A stretch of 64,000 nucleotides of DNA, from contig NC_092573.1 of NCBI RefSeq assembly GCF_037975245.1, forward strand, positions 2,788,501 to 2,852,500, written 5' to 3'. Shown one piece after another: positions 36,101 to 50,422 of this stretch. The position numbers were made by a program, and so were the translations under genes. This DNA comes from Apostichopus japonicus (taxonomy: Eukaryota > Echinodermata > Holothuroidea > Aspidochirotida > Stichopodidae). Each line of letters opens with the position of its first letter. Positions within the stretch are counted from its first letter, which is position 1. The notes below the pieces were generated by a model, which saw only the letters and a list, made by a program, of their open reading frames with translations, was not told the DNA's origin and searched no databases.

Positions 36101-39100
36101 AAGGTTGGAAACACAAACATATATCTCCTAAGAGTGATATTCTGTTTGAGAGACAAAAATGAGACAGATTAAACTGTCTCAGGCATAGAATAGCAGTTAG
36201 TATATTTGTACTCGGTAACAACAACAAAAAAGACCTATTTAGTGATTGTACTGCTTTTGCCCATTTTCTTAAAGTTAGTCTCAGCATAGGCCCCAAATTA
36301 TAGCACGCTATAATTGCTAGAAGTTTTCAAAAAGTACTTTCCTTGAGGTGTTTACTCTCCAAATTGTTCTCAGACAATTTTTAAGGAACGCACAAGATGA
36401 CTGAATGTCCCAGTGAGGAAAATTTCTTCCAAAATTGTACTAAAAACAGTTTAAGATTTTTGACCAGAGGTGACCATTTTTGAATATCTATCATATTTTA
36501 TGCTAATACAGCACATTTTTAAATCTGATAAAAACTTCGCGTAATTGTTATGCAGGTTGAAATAGATTAATGCGTCGACTCGCGTACGCAGATGGACAAC
36601 CTCGTAATCAGCGAGGAGTGGCGGTGGGGGGGGGGGGGAGAAGAGGAAGTAGGGGTACACTCCGGGTACACCTCTAGATTCTTCCTTATTCTGGACTGGT
36701 GATTAAGTAAATATAGTCTATGAGTTATTATTAGATCAACAGACACACTAACGTGGGTTAAACAACAAAACTTCCCGCATTGCCCAATATCCTCTATTTA
36801 GGCTGTGTTTCATGGAAAATGGAGTTACGTCATGGTTGACTGATATTCGCTCATATATGAAGGTGTAGATATTTCGGTATTCAATTTAAAAAAGAAAAAA
36901 CAGAAGTCATATTTAGTATCTAATACTAGCCCTGATGTCTTGAATGACGTATAGAAACTACCAAGTTATTGACACAGAAGACTGCATTCAGTTGAGTACT
37001 TTAGATAGGGGCAGGGTAAGGTTTCGGTACTATACGAACATGGGACATGATACGGTAATGTAGGGGAGTGGTGGGGATGGAGAGGAGAGGACAAGAGAGG
37101 GGGCTCATGGGTGCTACATGTATAGGGCTATGCATACTGTAAGACTGATGATTACCTGGTTCACATGTTGGGGAGCGGAATGGTACCCATCTTCCGTTGA
37201 AGCAGGTTGTTGTAGATGGTCCATTTAGTACATATCCCGTGTCACATGAATATTCAGCAGTGCTTCCATGTCTGAAATTCATGGTCACGTGACCATTTAT
37301 AGGCGGCATGAGCATCATGCAATTTACTGTAAAAGGAAGTGAAAGTAAGCATTTTCAGTCACAACTAATATTGTTTCATCAAAACGCGTTGATCTACAAT
37401 TAAGCACACAACCATATTAATAAATAAATAAATAAATGAATAAATAAGCCCAAGCAGTGGTGCCATCATTTTCAAGTTATTACTGTGTGATTTGCTCAGT
37501 ACTACAATCAAGAAACAGAAGCAGAAAAGTAAACTTTGCTCCGTCGTTTACATTATCATTATCCAGGTACCTTGGGCCCTAAGATCAAGGGGCATCAAAA
37601 CGATCCAGGGGCCTCTGTAAACACTTGTAGGCAAGATATTACAGGCAGGCATATGGTGTCTTAGGTGCCTTATGGTGCCATATGGTGCCAAATGAAACGT
37701 TAAAGTTTGATTTGTTGATTATTATAAGACGGTTTAAGCTAACGCCAATGGTTAGTTCACACCTGACTATATGGACGGATTGGTTTATTTGAAAGGGATA
37801 ACTGTCATGGACAACTGGCCACACTGCTAATAACATAATATTCCATTTGGGAGATATCACAGATTTAACGCTTCTTCCACATAAGGCTGAAGACTTGATC
37901 AATTCTAAATATGACATCATCGAGCCACATTTTTTAAATATTTAAAAACAATGTATTAATTACAATGTTCATTCCCAGAAATGGGACAGGTTTTGCAAAT
38001 GCTGAATCTAAACTATTGATCCTCTTCACATGACCTTACGATAGCATTGATTTCGGTGTCAAGACATGTTAAATGTCTACCGTGAATAATAATAATAAGG
38101 GAAAAGAACAACAAAGGATCTTTATTACATTATGACGTAACAGATTAAAGAAATGACACCTCCCAGCCAAGGATGATGGTTGGGCTTTTGTCCTCTTTAA
38201 GTGGAAAACTGATAGCAATTTTGCTTCCTTATAAAGTGCATGATCCCGGCTAACCATGAGCTGCCATTGGTAATAACATGGTGGATACATTGCATACTTA
38301 CAGTAACATGCCTGAGGTACAACTGTGGTTGGATCCAGTTCGCCCTGATTACATGACACCAGAAATCTAGCCTGCCTGTTGTAGGAAAACCCCATATTAC
38401 ATTCAATAAGAACCACTTCACCATCTTCCAAGACACCACCTCTAGCATAGTTAGAACGAGGAATAGCAGGTAACTCACAAATAGCTATGAAAAACAACAA
38501 GGAAAACAAGATCTTGAAAAAAAAACACAATAAAAAACGATTCAAAATGTCTTAAATGAGCTTATTTTACATGCAGAACAAGATCATCATATGGTTCTAC
38601 TTTATGGACAAAATTCAGTCTAATATACTTCCCAGGTATAAAAGGTCGATTCATTCTTTGACTAAATTTGACTAATGGTTTAGTCCACCCTTAAGGTATC
38701 ATATTATCATGGAAACAACTTTGTCTTAAAATACGTCTAAAGCAGCGAAAACAGACAGACAGACAGAGGAAAATATTCAACCACGAGAGTTTTTTGTTTA
38801 ACTGCAGGATCAAGAGACTGTTGGAAGAAGCCTATAGGTACCATCTGGAGTACAGGTGGGTACTCGATTCCAGGTACCATTGCTGAGGCAAACAGATGGT
38901 GAAATGAACCCTTCTTCGAGAGAGTAACCATCATTGCATGTAACCTGGAGTTGATCCCCCTCCATAAAAGTGGTATTGGTAGGTGTAACCTTCCCGTTAT
39001 CAACCACCGGTGTTTGGCAGACCGCTGTAAGTAAAGGAAAGGAATACACGAAAGAAACATAACATAAAATTGTTTCTTCAAAATAGAGAACATGGAAACG

Positions 39101-42100
39101 TAAGACTTCCGTTATTTCAAATATCATTAACAATAAAATTAAAAGCGGACAATCCACGGAGTTGCACATCTCATCGTCAGCAAAACTACATTAAAAATAT
39201 ACACATCACGTGAGCTATGACCTTAGTTACCATGGCAACTACACGTGTTGATAGCACTTGACATTCTCATTATATCTGTGGAGGTTCCACGTCTATTCAA
39301 AGTTCTCGATTTTCACTAATTTAGACCTTTGACATCTGACATTTGGTTCCAGGGCTTTTTAGAGACAATTTCTCCAAGTTCTCATCTTACCCAACATTTG
39401 AAGAAATTGGCTCAGCCGTTTAGGAAGAGTTTGAGACAAAACTGCGCTAAATATGTACATTTGACCTTTAACCACGTGACATTTTACCTCGGTTTTCAAC
39501 AACATATTTTGATAGTACTTGAACTTTTCATTACACCTGTGAAGGTTCCATGACAAATCAATGTTTGCCCTTGGAGTAATAGCAAACAAGATAAGTTTTT
39601 GACACAAAATTGGACACACACCCACACATAAACATACGGACACGTTTTGACCCCTCTTTCAGACATGGACTTCCGGTCACGTTGGGATACCCCACCATGG
39701 GAGACCCCACCATGGGAGACCCGCTGAGAGTAGCTACTCAGCTACCACAGTAAGTGTTGCTATGGAAACTGACATAACTGTATATGGCCTAACTGGTAAA
39801 GGAACTACAATATCTCATCCTCTCTGAGGGAGCGTTGTGAAAAAGGAAAAAGAATGGAACATCAATGAACAGATAATGAATACCATCCATGTCTGTATAT
39901 ATGCGTAAGCCACCGTTACCTCTCAAATACCACTCACCAATGCATGCTGGGTACTGGTCCCACTGTCCATTTTCAAGACAAACCAATGCTGGAGATGACG
40001 CACCACCCAAAACAAAACCATCATTACACTTTAAGAGGGCAACGTCACCCTCTGTAAAAGTGGAGTTAGTTGGCATCAATATACCGTTGGTAAAATTAGG
40101 AACTTCACAAGTAACTGCCGAAAAACGAAATGAAGAATAATGCAGAAGAATGATCGGAGTATGACACGCTTGCGCAGTACAGGATTTAAAGTCTAATACA
40201 ATGCGGTATCGCGATTCCATTCGAAAAAGGAATTCTACACATGATCTTAGCCAAGGGACCGAGAAGCAATAACAATAAATAAAGACTTGATAAACTAAAT
40301 CCTTCTAGAATTGAAAGTATAACCATTTATTGATGAAAACACGAAGAGTGACCCAAGCTACATTCATTTAAAATGAATGCATCTCACAACCCAAATTCCT
40401 CGTACATTTAGACTGTAACCATGTCATCGTGGCGTTGTTAGTCAAAGGAAATAGGTTCCCTTCGAAACATAAAAACTCTTGGTGATGGGCTGATGAGCGG
40501 ATCTACACACTGTACTATATATCTGAAAAAGAGCAGATACAATACAACCTTCTACACATTATGACAACGTATTTGTTGAATCCTTGAAACTTTTCAGCTG
40601 GATTATGTTAGATCTAGGAAACGCTTAAAGCCATACGTTCATACCTAAACAACGTGGCTGTTGAGATGGTATCCATCTACCATCTACGCATGTAGTTGTG
40701 GGCGGTCCTTCGAGAAGAAAACCAGTATAACATGAATATTGAAGAGTAACACCGTGGCGATTGCCGTCTGTGACGTCACCATTAGGGGGTCCAATCAAAC
40801 GTAATGGGCAATCCTCTATATAAGACAAAAAGAAGCAATAATTAAGTCTTACATGGATATGAGGTTTCGTAAGTGCGCCACTGTCCCATATTGTACCAAG
40901 TCAAATTGTGGGACAGTTTTAGTCAACTGGAAATATAATACTAAGAACGTAAACGAAATGGATCTTCTCTAGTTCTGTTTTGATAGTTGAGATATGACAT
41001 GCAATGTGCCTGGAAATTGCAATATCGTAATCATGAAGTCACGTAAGTTCACTGTTTTTGAGGGAGCTCTGGCATTTTAAGACTTTTTGATAAGGAGAAA
41101 TGTTTGCTTACTGTAGCAAGCATCAGGTAAAATAGCCTCATGGACCAGCCGCCCATCGATGCAGGTTGCAGCAAAGGTTACTGATTGGTTATAAGAATAT
41201 CCCTCATTACACACTAGAGTAACAGTCTCCGAGTCGCTTAGATTAGCCCCGGTTGGATAATTGGAATTGCGAACAGGAGGAATGGAACAAAATTCTGCAA
41301 AGAGGTGGAGAGAGAGAGGTGGAGAGAGGGGTGGAGAGAGCAAAACTTAATTTGTTTTATCATAATGAACGTCTCCTCTTTTTCCGGCTCAAAGAGATGA
41401 TCATGTGACCTTAATTTTTATGCACTGCTTCTTTCATTGAAATTTCCTGTTATGAGACATTGTGTTCGTTTTGTGATACGAATGCTTGTTTTCATCTGGT
41501 AAATCTGAAGTAACATTAATGTTATACGTTTAGTAAAATTATTTTCCGTACAAGATATACACATCAAGTCGTATACAGGTGGTATATTCGATGAGTTGTT
41601 GTCGACTAAAATCTGTTCACAAAATACCGCCTAATGGTTCCTGCTATCATTATATTGAATTGTGTAACAGTCTTTTGGTCTAAAGTTCTTTCTTTGACAT
41701 TTCTTGAAAAGAAACGGTATCTGTTAAACTTGAATTTCTTCAAATTAGCTAAATTTTTCACTAATTACAAATTATTGCAGGAACATTTATCTAGTACACA
41801 TCAATTTTCATTGTTCAAAGTGCAGTCCTATTGTCTCTGTGTTGTAAATTGTTTCTTTTACCTTTGCATGAAGGCCGTGGTCTTGGCCTCCAACGCCCAT
41901 CATTACAGGTAGACGCAGACGGACCATCTAGAGCGTATCCAGGGTCACATGAATATTCAACGGTTTGGCCATGAAGTGTGCCTGGTGTCACCTCGCCATT
42001 TGAAGGTGGTGATCTAGGCGGACAGTTCTCTGTTGTATAGGAGATGATGTTAAATGATTATCTGTCCTTACTATATAGTATATTGAAACAGCAACCATCC

Positions 42101-45100
42101 CAGAACTTCTTTCTTCGGTGTATCTGGTGTAGGTGGGGGGGGGGGGGCTGAAGGGAGGAGTTGAAGAGCGGTGGGGAGTACGTTTTCAAGAGATACGGGG
42201 ACAAACACATCACAATAGGGAAATAAACGTTTAACATATTAATACCGGTTGTAACGATCGTTTGCGGATATGCCTTTTTTCTTTTCTTTCACCGTATAGA
42301 GTTTCTCAAAGCTAATGTGCATTTCTGTACTACGGGGTATTTGTAGACTGACTTGTATTCTGACCGATGACGTGAACAAAGAACTCCCAGTCCTATGACG
42401 TCATTTGGAAGGAATCACGACGTCCTCAGAAGAATTCCATTGTTAAGGTGTATAATTAAGGTTAGGGTAAGTGGATCTGAACAATGAATATAAAGGATAA
42501 AAGATGAGGGGTGTCCCTAAGTCGGAATGTTAACCACACCTCTGCGTGTGCGTGTTTGTGCGGGGAGGAGAGGGGGATGGGGTCTGTGTGATAGATGTAA
42601 TACATCATTTTACCGTCGCATATTACCCAAACCCTAGCATCTCCAGATAGCAATGATCATTATGACCGAAGCGTTACGTTGGTGTAACGTTCACACCTTA
42701 CCATAACATGCCTCAGGAACGCTGCCAACAGGATCTAGATCGCTGTGAAGACAAACAACCGTGAACATGGTACGCTGATCGTACGAGTAGCCCTCGTTGC
42801 AGTCGATGGTATAATTCTCCCCGTGGTTGATGGTCATTCCCATCTCGACATTAGAGTTCTCGACTGGTGGTATCGTGCAAATGTCTCCTGTGAAAAGCGA
42901 ACACAAAATATAAACCATCTTACAAAATAGTGGAAATCTTAAACCATATACTGCCTTTACTTTAAGAAATGTTCCATACCACCAACTTATCATTAGCAAC
43001 TTTCCAAGGGAGATTTATATATGTGTGTGTAGCCACTATGTTTTTCACGCAGATTATAGAAATCGCTGGCCTTCACTTTTAATGTGGGATGGCGGCCGGG
43101 GCGTGGAGGCGAGGGTGGGGGCGCCTACAGACTTCATACTTCAAATACACATTAATTGCTTTACTCAATAAGTTATCCTACCACGACAGTTTGGAATCGT
43201 AGTCCAGGTGCCGTTCTTCTGACAGGTAATGATAGGTGCCGAACCGTCTTCTATCGAATACCCTGGATCACATATGACCATAGCCTCATCCCCTTCCGTG
43301 AAAGTGGCGTTAGGTGGAGACAAGTCTCCGTAGGTTATCTCTGGGGCTGAACAGATGGCTATAATAAGAAAAATATTGTTGACCTTTACAAAGTACAGAA
43401 TTCGAGGAAAGCGAGAGAGAGAGCGGGAGAGACAGAGAGAGCAGTGGGGCAGTCACGTGGGGTTGGGAGGAGGGCTGGCCTATCTTCAAATATTCTTCTG
43501 GCCCCCAAAATGGTAAGAAAGTTTTTTCTTTTTAGAAAATAAGTTCTGCCTTCCCCATGGAAAAGCTTCGGGCACATAAAGAACTCTTTATAATCATGAT
43601 ACATGTATAAACTTTAAGGCTCTTTACTGTTCTGTTTCATTCGGTTTGGAGCCTCGAAAGTAATCTTACCTACACATCTTGGAATCTTTTTACATGTACC
43701 ATTACTCTGGCAGAAAATACCGCCTTATTGCCCCTGCTATCATTAAATTGAATTGTGTAAGAGTCGTTTGGTCTTAAGTTCTTTCTTTTGACATTTCTTG
43801 AGGAGAAACGATATCTGTTAAAATTGAATTTCTTCAAGTTAACAGATTTGTCACTAATTACAAATTATGCAGGAACATTCAACTAGTATACATTAATTTG
43901 CATTGTTCAAAGTGCAGTCCTATTGTCTCTGTGTTGGAATTTGTTTCTTTTACCTTTGCATGAAGGCGGTGGTCCTGGCCTCCAACGCCCATCATTACAG
44001 GTAGACGCAGACGGACCATTTAGAACGTATCCAGGGTCACATGAATATTCAACGGTTTGACCATGAAGTGTGCCCGGTGTCACCTCGCCATTTGAAGGTG
44101 GTGATCTAGGCGGACAGTTCTCTGTTGTGGGAGATAATGCTAAATGATTTTCTGTCCTTACTATATAGTATTGTAACAGCAACCATCTCAGAACTTCTCT
44201 CTACGGTATATATCTGGGAAAGGTGTGGGCGAGAGGAGGGGGTGGGGGGGGGGGGGGTTCGAAGGGCGACTGGGAGTAGGATATCAATGAGATACGGTGA
44301 CTAACACATCATAATGAGGGAATAAAACGTTAAATACATTTATACCGGTTGTAACCATCGTTTCCATATATGCCTTTGTTCTTTTCTCTCACCGTACGTA
44401 TAGTGTTTCTCAAAGCTAATGTGCATTTCTTTACTACGGAGTATTTGTGAACTGACTTGTATTATGACCGAGGACGTGAACAGAGCACTCCCCAGTCCTA
44501 TAACGTCATTTGGAAGGAATCACGACGTCCTCAGAAGAATTCCATTTGTAAGGGGGCTTGGTAGGGTACGTGGATTTGAACAATGAATATAAAAGGAAAA
44601 AGGAGGGGGGAATCACTCAATCTGAATGTAAAACACACCTCTGCGATGTGCGTGTGTGTGCGGGAATGGGGCGGGGGGAGGGGGGGGGGTCTGTGTGATA
44701 GATGTAATACATAATTTACCATCGACTATTCCACAAACCCTAGCATCTCCAAATAGAAAAGAGCATTGTGACCAATGCGCTACGTTGGTGTAAAGTTCAC
44801 ACCTTACCATAACATGCCTCAGGAACGCTGCCAACAGGATCTAGATCGCTGTGAACACATACAACCGTGAACATGGTACGCTGATCGTACGAGTAGCCCT
44901 CGTTACAGTCGATGGTATAATTCTCCCCGTGGTTGATGGCCATTCCCATCTCGACATTAGAGTTCTCGACTGGTGGAATCGTGCAAGTCTTTTCTGTGAA
45001 AAACGAAACCAAAAATAATAAACAATCTTACAAAATAGTAGAAATCTTAAACCTTATACTGCCTATACTTTGAGAAATGTTCCACACCACCAAATTACTA

Positions 45101-48100
45101 TTAGCCTCTCTTTCAAGTGAGATATATATAAATATGTGTGTGGCCAATTTGTTTTCACGTAGATTATAGAATTCTCTGGCCTTCACTTTTAATGTGGGAT
45201 GGCGGTCGGGGGTGGGGGGGGGGCAGCGCTTACGGACTTCATACTTCAAATACACATTAATTGCTTTCCTTAATAAGTTATCCTACCACGACAGTTTGGA
45301 ATCGTAGTCCATGTGCCGTTCTTCTGACAGGTAATGGTGGGTGCCGAGCCATCTTCTATCGAATACCCTGGATCACATATGACCATAGCCTCGTCCCCGT
45401 CCGTGAAAGTGGCGTTAGGTGGAGACAAGTCTCCGTAGGTTATCTCTGGGGCTGAACAGATGACTACAAAGAGAAACAAAATTGTTGACGTTTACAAAGT
45501 ATAGAATTCAGGGAAAGCGAGAGAGAGAGAGGTGCGTGGAGAGAGAGGTGGAGAGAGCAGTTGGTGCAGTCATGGGGCGTGGGGGAGGATGAGGGGTTTG
45601 CCTATCCTCAAATATTCTTTTGCCTCCCAAACTTGTCAGTCAAATGTTTTTTGTTTGTTTTTGAAAATAAGTTCTGCCTTCCCGTGGAAAAGCTTCGGGC
45701 CCATAAAAACAGAGACCAGGTGTTAGTAATCGTTATACATGAATAAAGGCTCTTCACGGTTCTGTTTCATTCGGGTTTTAGCCTCGAAAGGAATCTTACC
45801 TACACATCTTGGTATCTTTGTCCAGGTACCGTTACTATGCCTGAAAATACCGCCTCATGGTCCCTACTATTATTATATTGAATTGTGTAAGAGTCTTTTG
45901 GTCTTAAGTTCTTTCTTTTGACATTTCTTGAGAAGAAACGGTATCTGTTAAATTCGAGTTTCTTCAAATAAGCTAAATTTGTCACTACTTACAAATTATT
46001 GCAGGAACATTTTATCTATATAATACACATAAATGTTCATTGTTCAAAGTGCAGTCCTATTGTCTCTGTATTGTAAATTGTTTCTTGTACCTTTGCATGA
46101 AGGCGGCGGTCCTGGCCTCCAACGCCCATCATTACAGGTAGACGCAGACGGACCATCTAGAGCGTATCCAGGGTCACATGAATATTCAACGGTTTGGCAA
46201 TGAAGTGTGCCCGGTGTCACCTCGCCATTTGAAGGTGGTAATCTAGGCTGACAGTTCTCTGTTGTATAGGAGATGATGTTAAATGATTGTCTGTCCTTAC
46301 TATATAGTATATTGTAACAGCAACCATCCCAGAACTTCTTTCTTCGGTATATCTGGTGTAGGTAGGGGGGGGGTTGAAGGGGGGGAGTTGAAGAGCGGTG
46401 GGGAGTACGTTATCAAGAGATACGGGGACTAACACATCTCAATGGGGAAATAAACGTTTAATATATTAATACCGGTTGTAATCATCGTTTGCGGATATGC
46501 CATTTTGTTCTTTCACCGTATAGAGTTTCTCAAAGCTAATGTGCATTTCTGTACTACGGAGTATTTGTAGACTGACTTGTACTCTGACCGAGGACGTGAA
46601 CAAAGAACTCCCCGGTCCTATGGCGTCATTTGCAAGGAATCACGACGTCCTCAGAAGAATTCCATTGTTAAAGTGTATTGTTATGTTTAGGGTACGTGGA
46701 TCTGAACAATGAATAAAAGGAAAAAAGAGGAAGGGGTGGGGGGGGGGTCCCTAAGTCTGAATATAAAACACACATCTGCGTGTGTGTGCGGGAATAGGGA
46801 GGGGGTTTGTGTGATAGATGTAATACATAATTTACCGTCGACTATTCCCCAAACCCTAGCATCTCCAAATAGAAAAGAGCATTGTGACCAATGCGCTACG
46901 TTGGTGTAACGTTCACACCTTACCATAACATGCCTCAGGAACGCTGCCATCAGGATCTAGATCGCTGTGAACACATACAACCGTGAACATGGTACGCTGA
47001 TCGTACGAGTAGCCCTCGTTACAGTCGATGGTATAATTCTCCCCGTGGTTGATGGTCATTCCCATCTCGACATTAGAGTTCTCGACTGGTGGAATCGTGC
47101 AAGTCTTTTCTGTGAAAAACGAAACCAAAAATAATAAACAATCTTACAAAATAGTAGAAATCTTAAACCTTATACTGCCTATACTTTGAGAAATGTTCCA
47201 CACCACCAAATTACTATTAGCCTCTCTTTCAAGTGAGATATATATAAATATGTGTGTGGCCAATTTGTTTTCACGTAGATTATAGAATTCTCTGGCCTTC
47301 ACTTTTAATGTGGGATGGCGGTCGGGGGTGGGGGGGGGGCAGCGCTTACGGACTTCATACTTCAAATACACATTAATTGCTTTCCTTAATAAGTTATCCT
47401 ACCACGACAGTTTGGAATCGTAGTCCATGTGCCGTTCTTCTGACAGGTAATGGTGGGTGCCGAGCCATCTTCTATCGAATACCCTGGATCACATATGACC
47501 ATAGCCTCGTCCCCGTCCGTGAAAGTGGCGTTAGGTGGAGACAAGTCTCCGTAGGTTATCTCTGGGGCTGAACAGATGGCTGTAAGGAGAAAAATATTGT
47601 TGACCTTTACAAAGTACAGAATTCAGTAAAGCGAGAGAGAGGGAAGGGGGGGGGGGGGAGAGCAGTGTCGCAGTCACGGAGGATGGGGAGAAGGAGGATG
47701 TGGCCCCCAAAATGGTCGAATAAATGTTTTCTTTTTTTTTTAGAAAGTAAGTTCTGCCTGTTCCCTGGATAAAGTCTCGAAAGGAAATCTTACCGACACA
47801 TCTTGAAATGTTTGTCCAGGTACCATCACTCTGGCAGGAGATCGAGAGCCCGCCCTCTATCATGTATCCATCTGCACACATGACAAACGCCTCATCCCCC
47901 TCCTTGAATGTGACGTTAGCTGGTGTCAATTGACCATTTTCTATCACCGGGGCAGAACAGAGAGCTAATCAAAGCAAACGAAATTTAAATAAATAAAACG
48001 ATTAGGTTTTGACTTCCAATAATCCAAAAGAATCTACTTAGTACTATTATCGTTACTTATTACCGTGTTGATGTTAGCGACGATATATAAGCTTCATGAC

Positions 48101-50391
48101 GATCTATTTAGCATGATACAGTTCTACACATGGGCTGTTCCATTAGGACTCGTTGCATTAATTAACCTGTTTGCTGGAAAAGAGCAAATAATTGTTGGGT
48201 TAGTTCGAGTCTGTTACTTCGGGATTCGAATCTGTTACTTCGGGATTACAATCCCTGACGCTGTCTGGGATGTATATTATTAAATATATGATCAAGCTGG
48301 GCGTGATCCCTATAGTAACTCGGTATGTAAGGTACTGTGGTTTGTGACTGGCGACCCTCGCAAAAAAATTCTATAATAGGGAACGCAGCCAGCCATAAGG
48401 ATTGGATAGCTCAGGTGAAAGAGCGCCGATCTTCGTAATCATGGGCCTCACTGGTTTGAATCACGATCTAGTTACAATTGCTTTGCTCTTTTCCAGTTTT
48501 TATAATTTCACGGTTAGTTTGTTAGTTTGTTGTTGTTCATTCAATATACATATACACGAAATATTCTCTTCTCTAGAATCGTTCATGGCTCCCGGGCTCA
48601 TGGGTCGTTGGACCGCTAGCGGGGCTTCCCTGGTCAGATTTCCGAGGACCCAAGCGTGCATAGGAATTAATTCTTGAAAGGAACTTGGTACCATTCCCTC
48701 GCCAATTAGCCCTCTACTTCCATACTTTATCCGAGGCGGTTCTTTTACATACGTTTAATTATAACAGTGGCTTAGGTAAGTAACAGGTACACTGGTCAGC
48801 AAAGATAGATGTTATTATTGCATGATTTCAAATAAAACAATAGAAGGTACATTCTACTTTGGCACGCCAAGTAATAGTTTGAAGGCACATTACGCGACCA
48901 AATAATGTATTTTACCTACCTATATACTACTAAACTATGTATTTTACCTACCTACACACGACTAAACTATGTATTTTACCTACCTACACACTACTAAACT
49001 ATGTATTTTACCTACCTACACACGACTAAATAATGTATTTTACCTATCTACACACGACTAAACTATGTATTTTACCTACCTACACACGACTAAACTATGT
49101 ATTTTACCTACCTACACAAGTCGGACTTTCATCCCAGCTTCCGTCACTCTGACATGAAATAAGATATGCATCCTCTGGCTGGAGGAAGTAACCTTCGTCG
49201 CACGATATGAACGCCACAGCGCCCTCTGTTAATGTACCATTTGCCGATGTAACCATTCCGTTCGGTACTAAAGGTAGCGGGCTACAAACGACTACAGGAT
49301 ACAGGTTCATTAAAGGAAAAGACGAAATAAGCTGCTAAGGATATATTTATGATACTCAGATCCTTTTATTATAATGACTGTGTAGATGACTGAAATGTCA
49401 GAAATTCTTAAAACAAAATGCATCTGGTCATGATACTGATTGATGAAACCTAAGATATGTCCTCCCCCCTATAAGAACTGGATTGTCATAACATTGTTGT
49501 GGTGCTACAAACTGTACCATATGTTTCGTCTAGGGTATACCTAGTTAACAACGAAGATATATCTACCCCCCCTCAACCCGCCCTCCCCTTTTGCTTCTAT
49601 ACCAGAATGAAGAAGTTCAGCCTCTGGAGAAACGGACGTTGGAATCACTTCATCCTACTCCTTGTTATACTAACCAAGACAGACTGGAGACTCATCCGGG
49701 TTCCAGGCACCATCACTACACGTCATAGACGTCGGACCGTCCAAGTAGTAACCAGTGTTACATGAATATTCAACATAGTCACCATGGAGATTTCCAGATG
49801 TAACGTTCCCGTTCTCGGGAGCCAATCTTTTAGTACAGTCCTCTGAGAAGTGAACAAGGAATACGTTGACGAGGTTTTAGTGGGACGTTTTCACAAGTGG
49901 CATTTACCATGGCGTTGATGGGACTGTTAGCCGAAAGATAGTTGTTATATGCAAATTAGGTTATGCTAGGTCTAAGCTAAAGTGCTGTTGTTTTACGCGT
50001 GGTGTTCATAAGTCAGACCATTGATGTTCATTATGTATACTCACCGTGGCACATACTGGGGATTTCTCCTACGGACGAGTCCAGATTACCATCGGAGCAA
50101 GTTACATCAAAGGTTGTTTCCTGATTAAAGGAATAACCATTGGTACATTGAACGGTAACGGATGTGTCATGGACCACTTGGGTAATCCCCGATTGGTAGT
50201 TAGAGTTGGAGATCTCAGGAATAGTACAAGATGCTAGAGAACATCAATGAAAACAAAATAGTATAAGTGAATGGAATAGTATATACCTACAAGTCCCACC
50301 TCACAAATATGCTACCCCTCCCCCTTCCCCTCACCACATTCACATCCGCATTCACACCCAACTTAACTACACCCACATCCAACACGCACAT

Positions 50392-50422
<31 letters not shown>

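Noticed and set aside
43156-47571. Plus-strand frames repeated at 43156, 45261 and 47377
   Set aside because: They are antisense shadows of the a-type SCR exons and repeat only because the cassette is triplicated.
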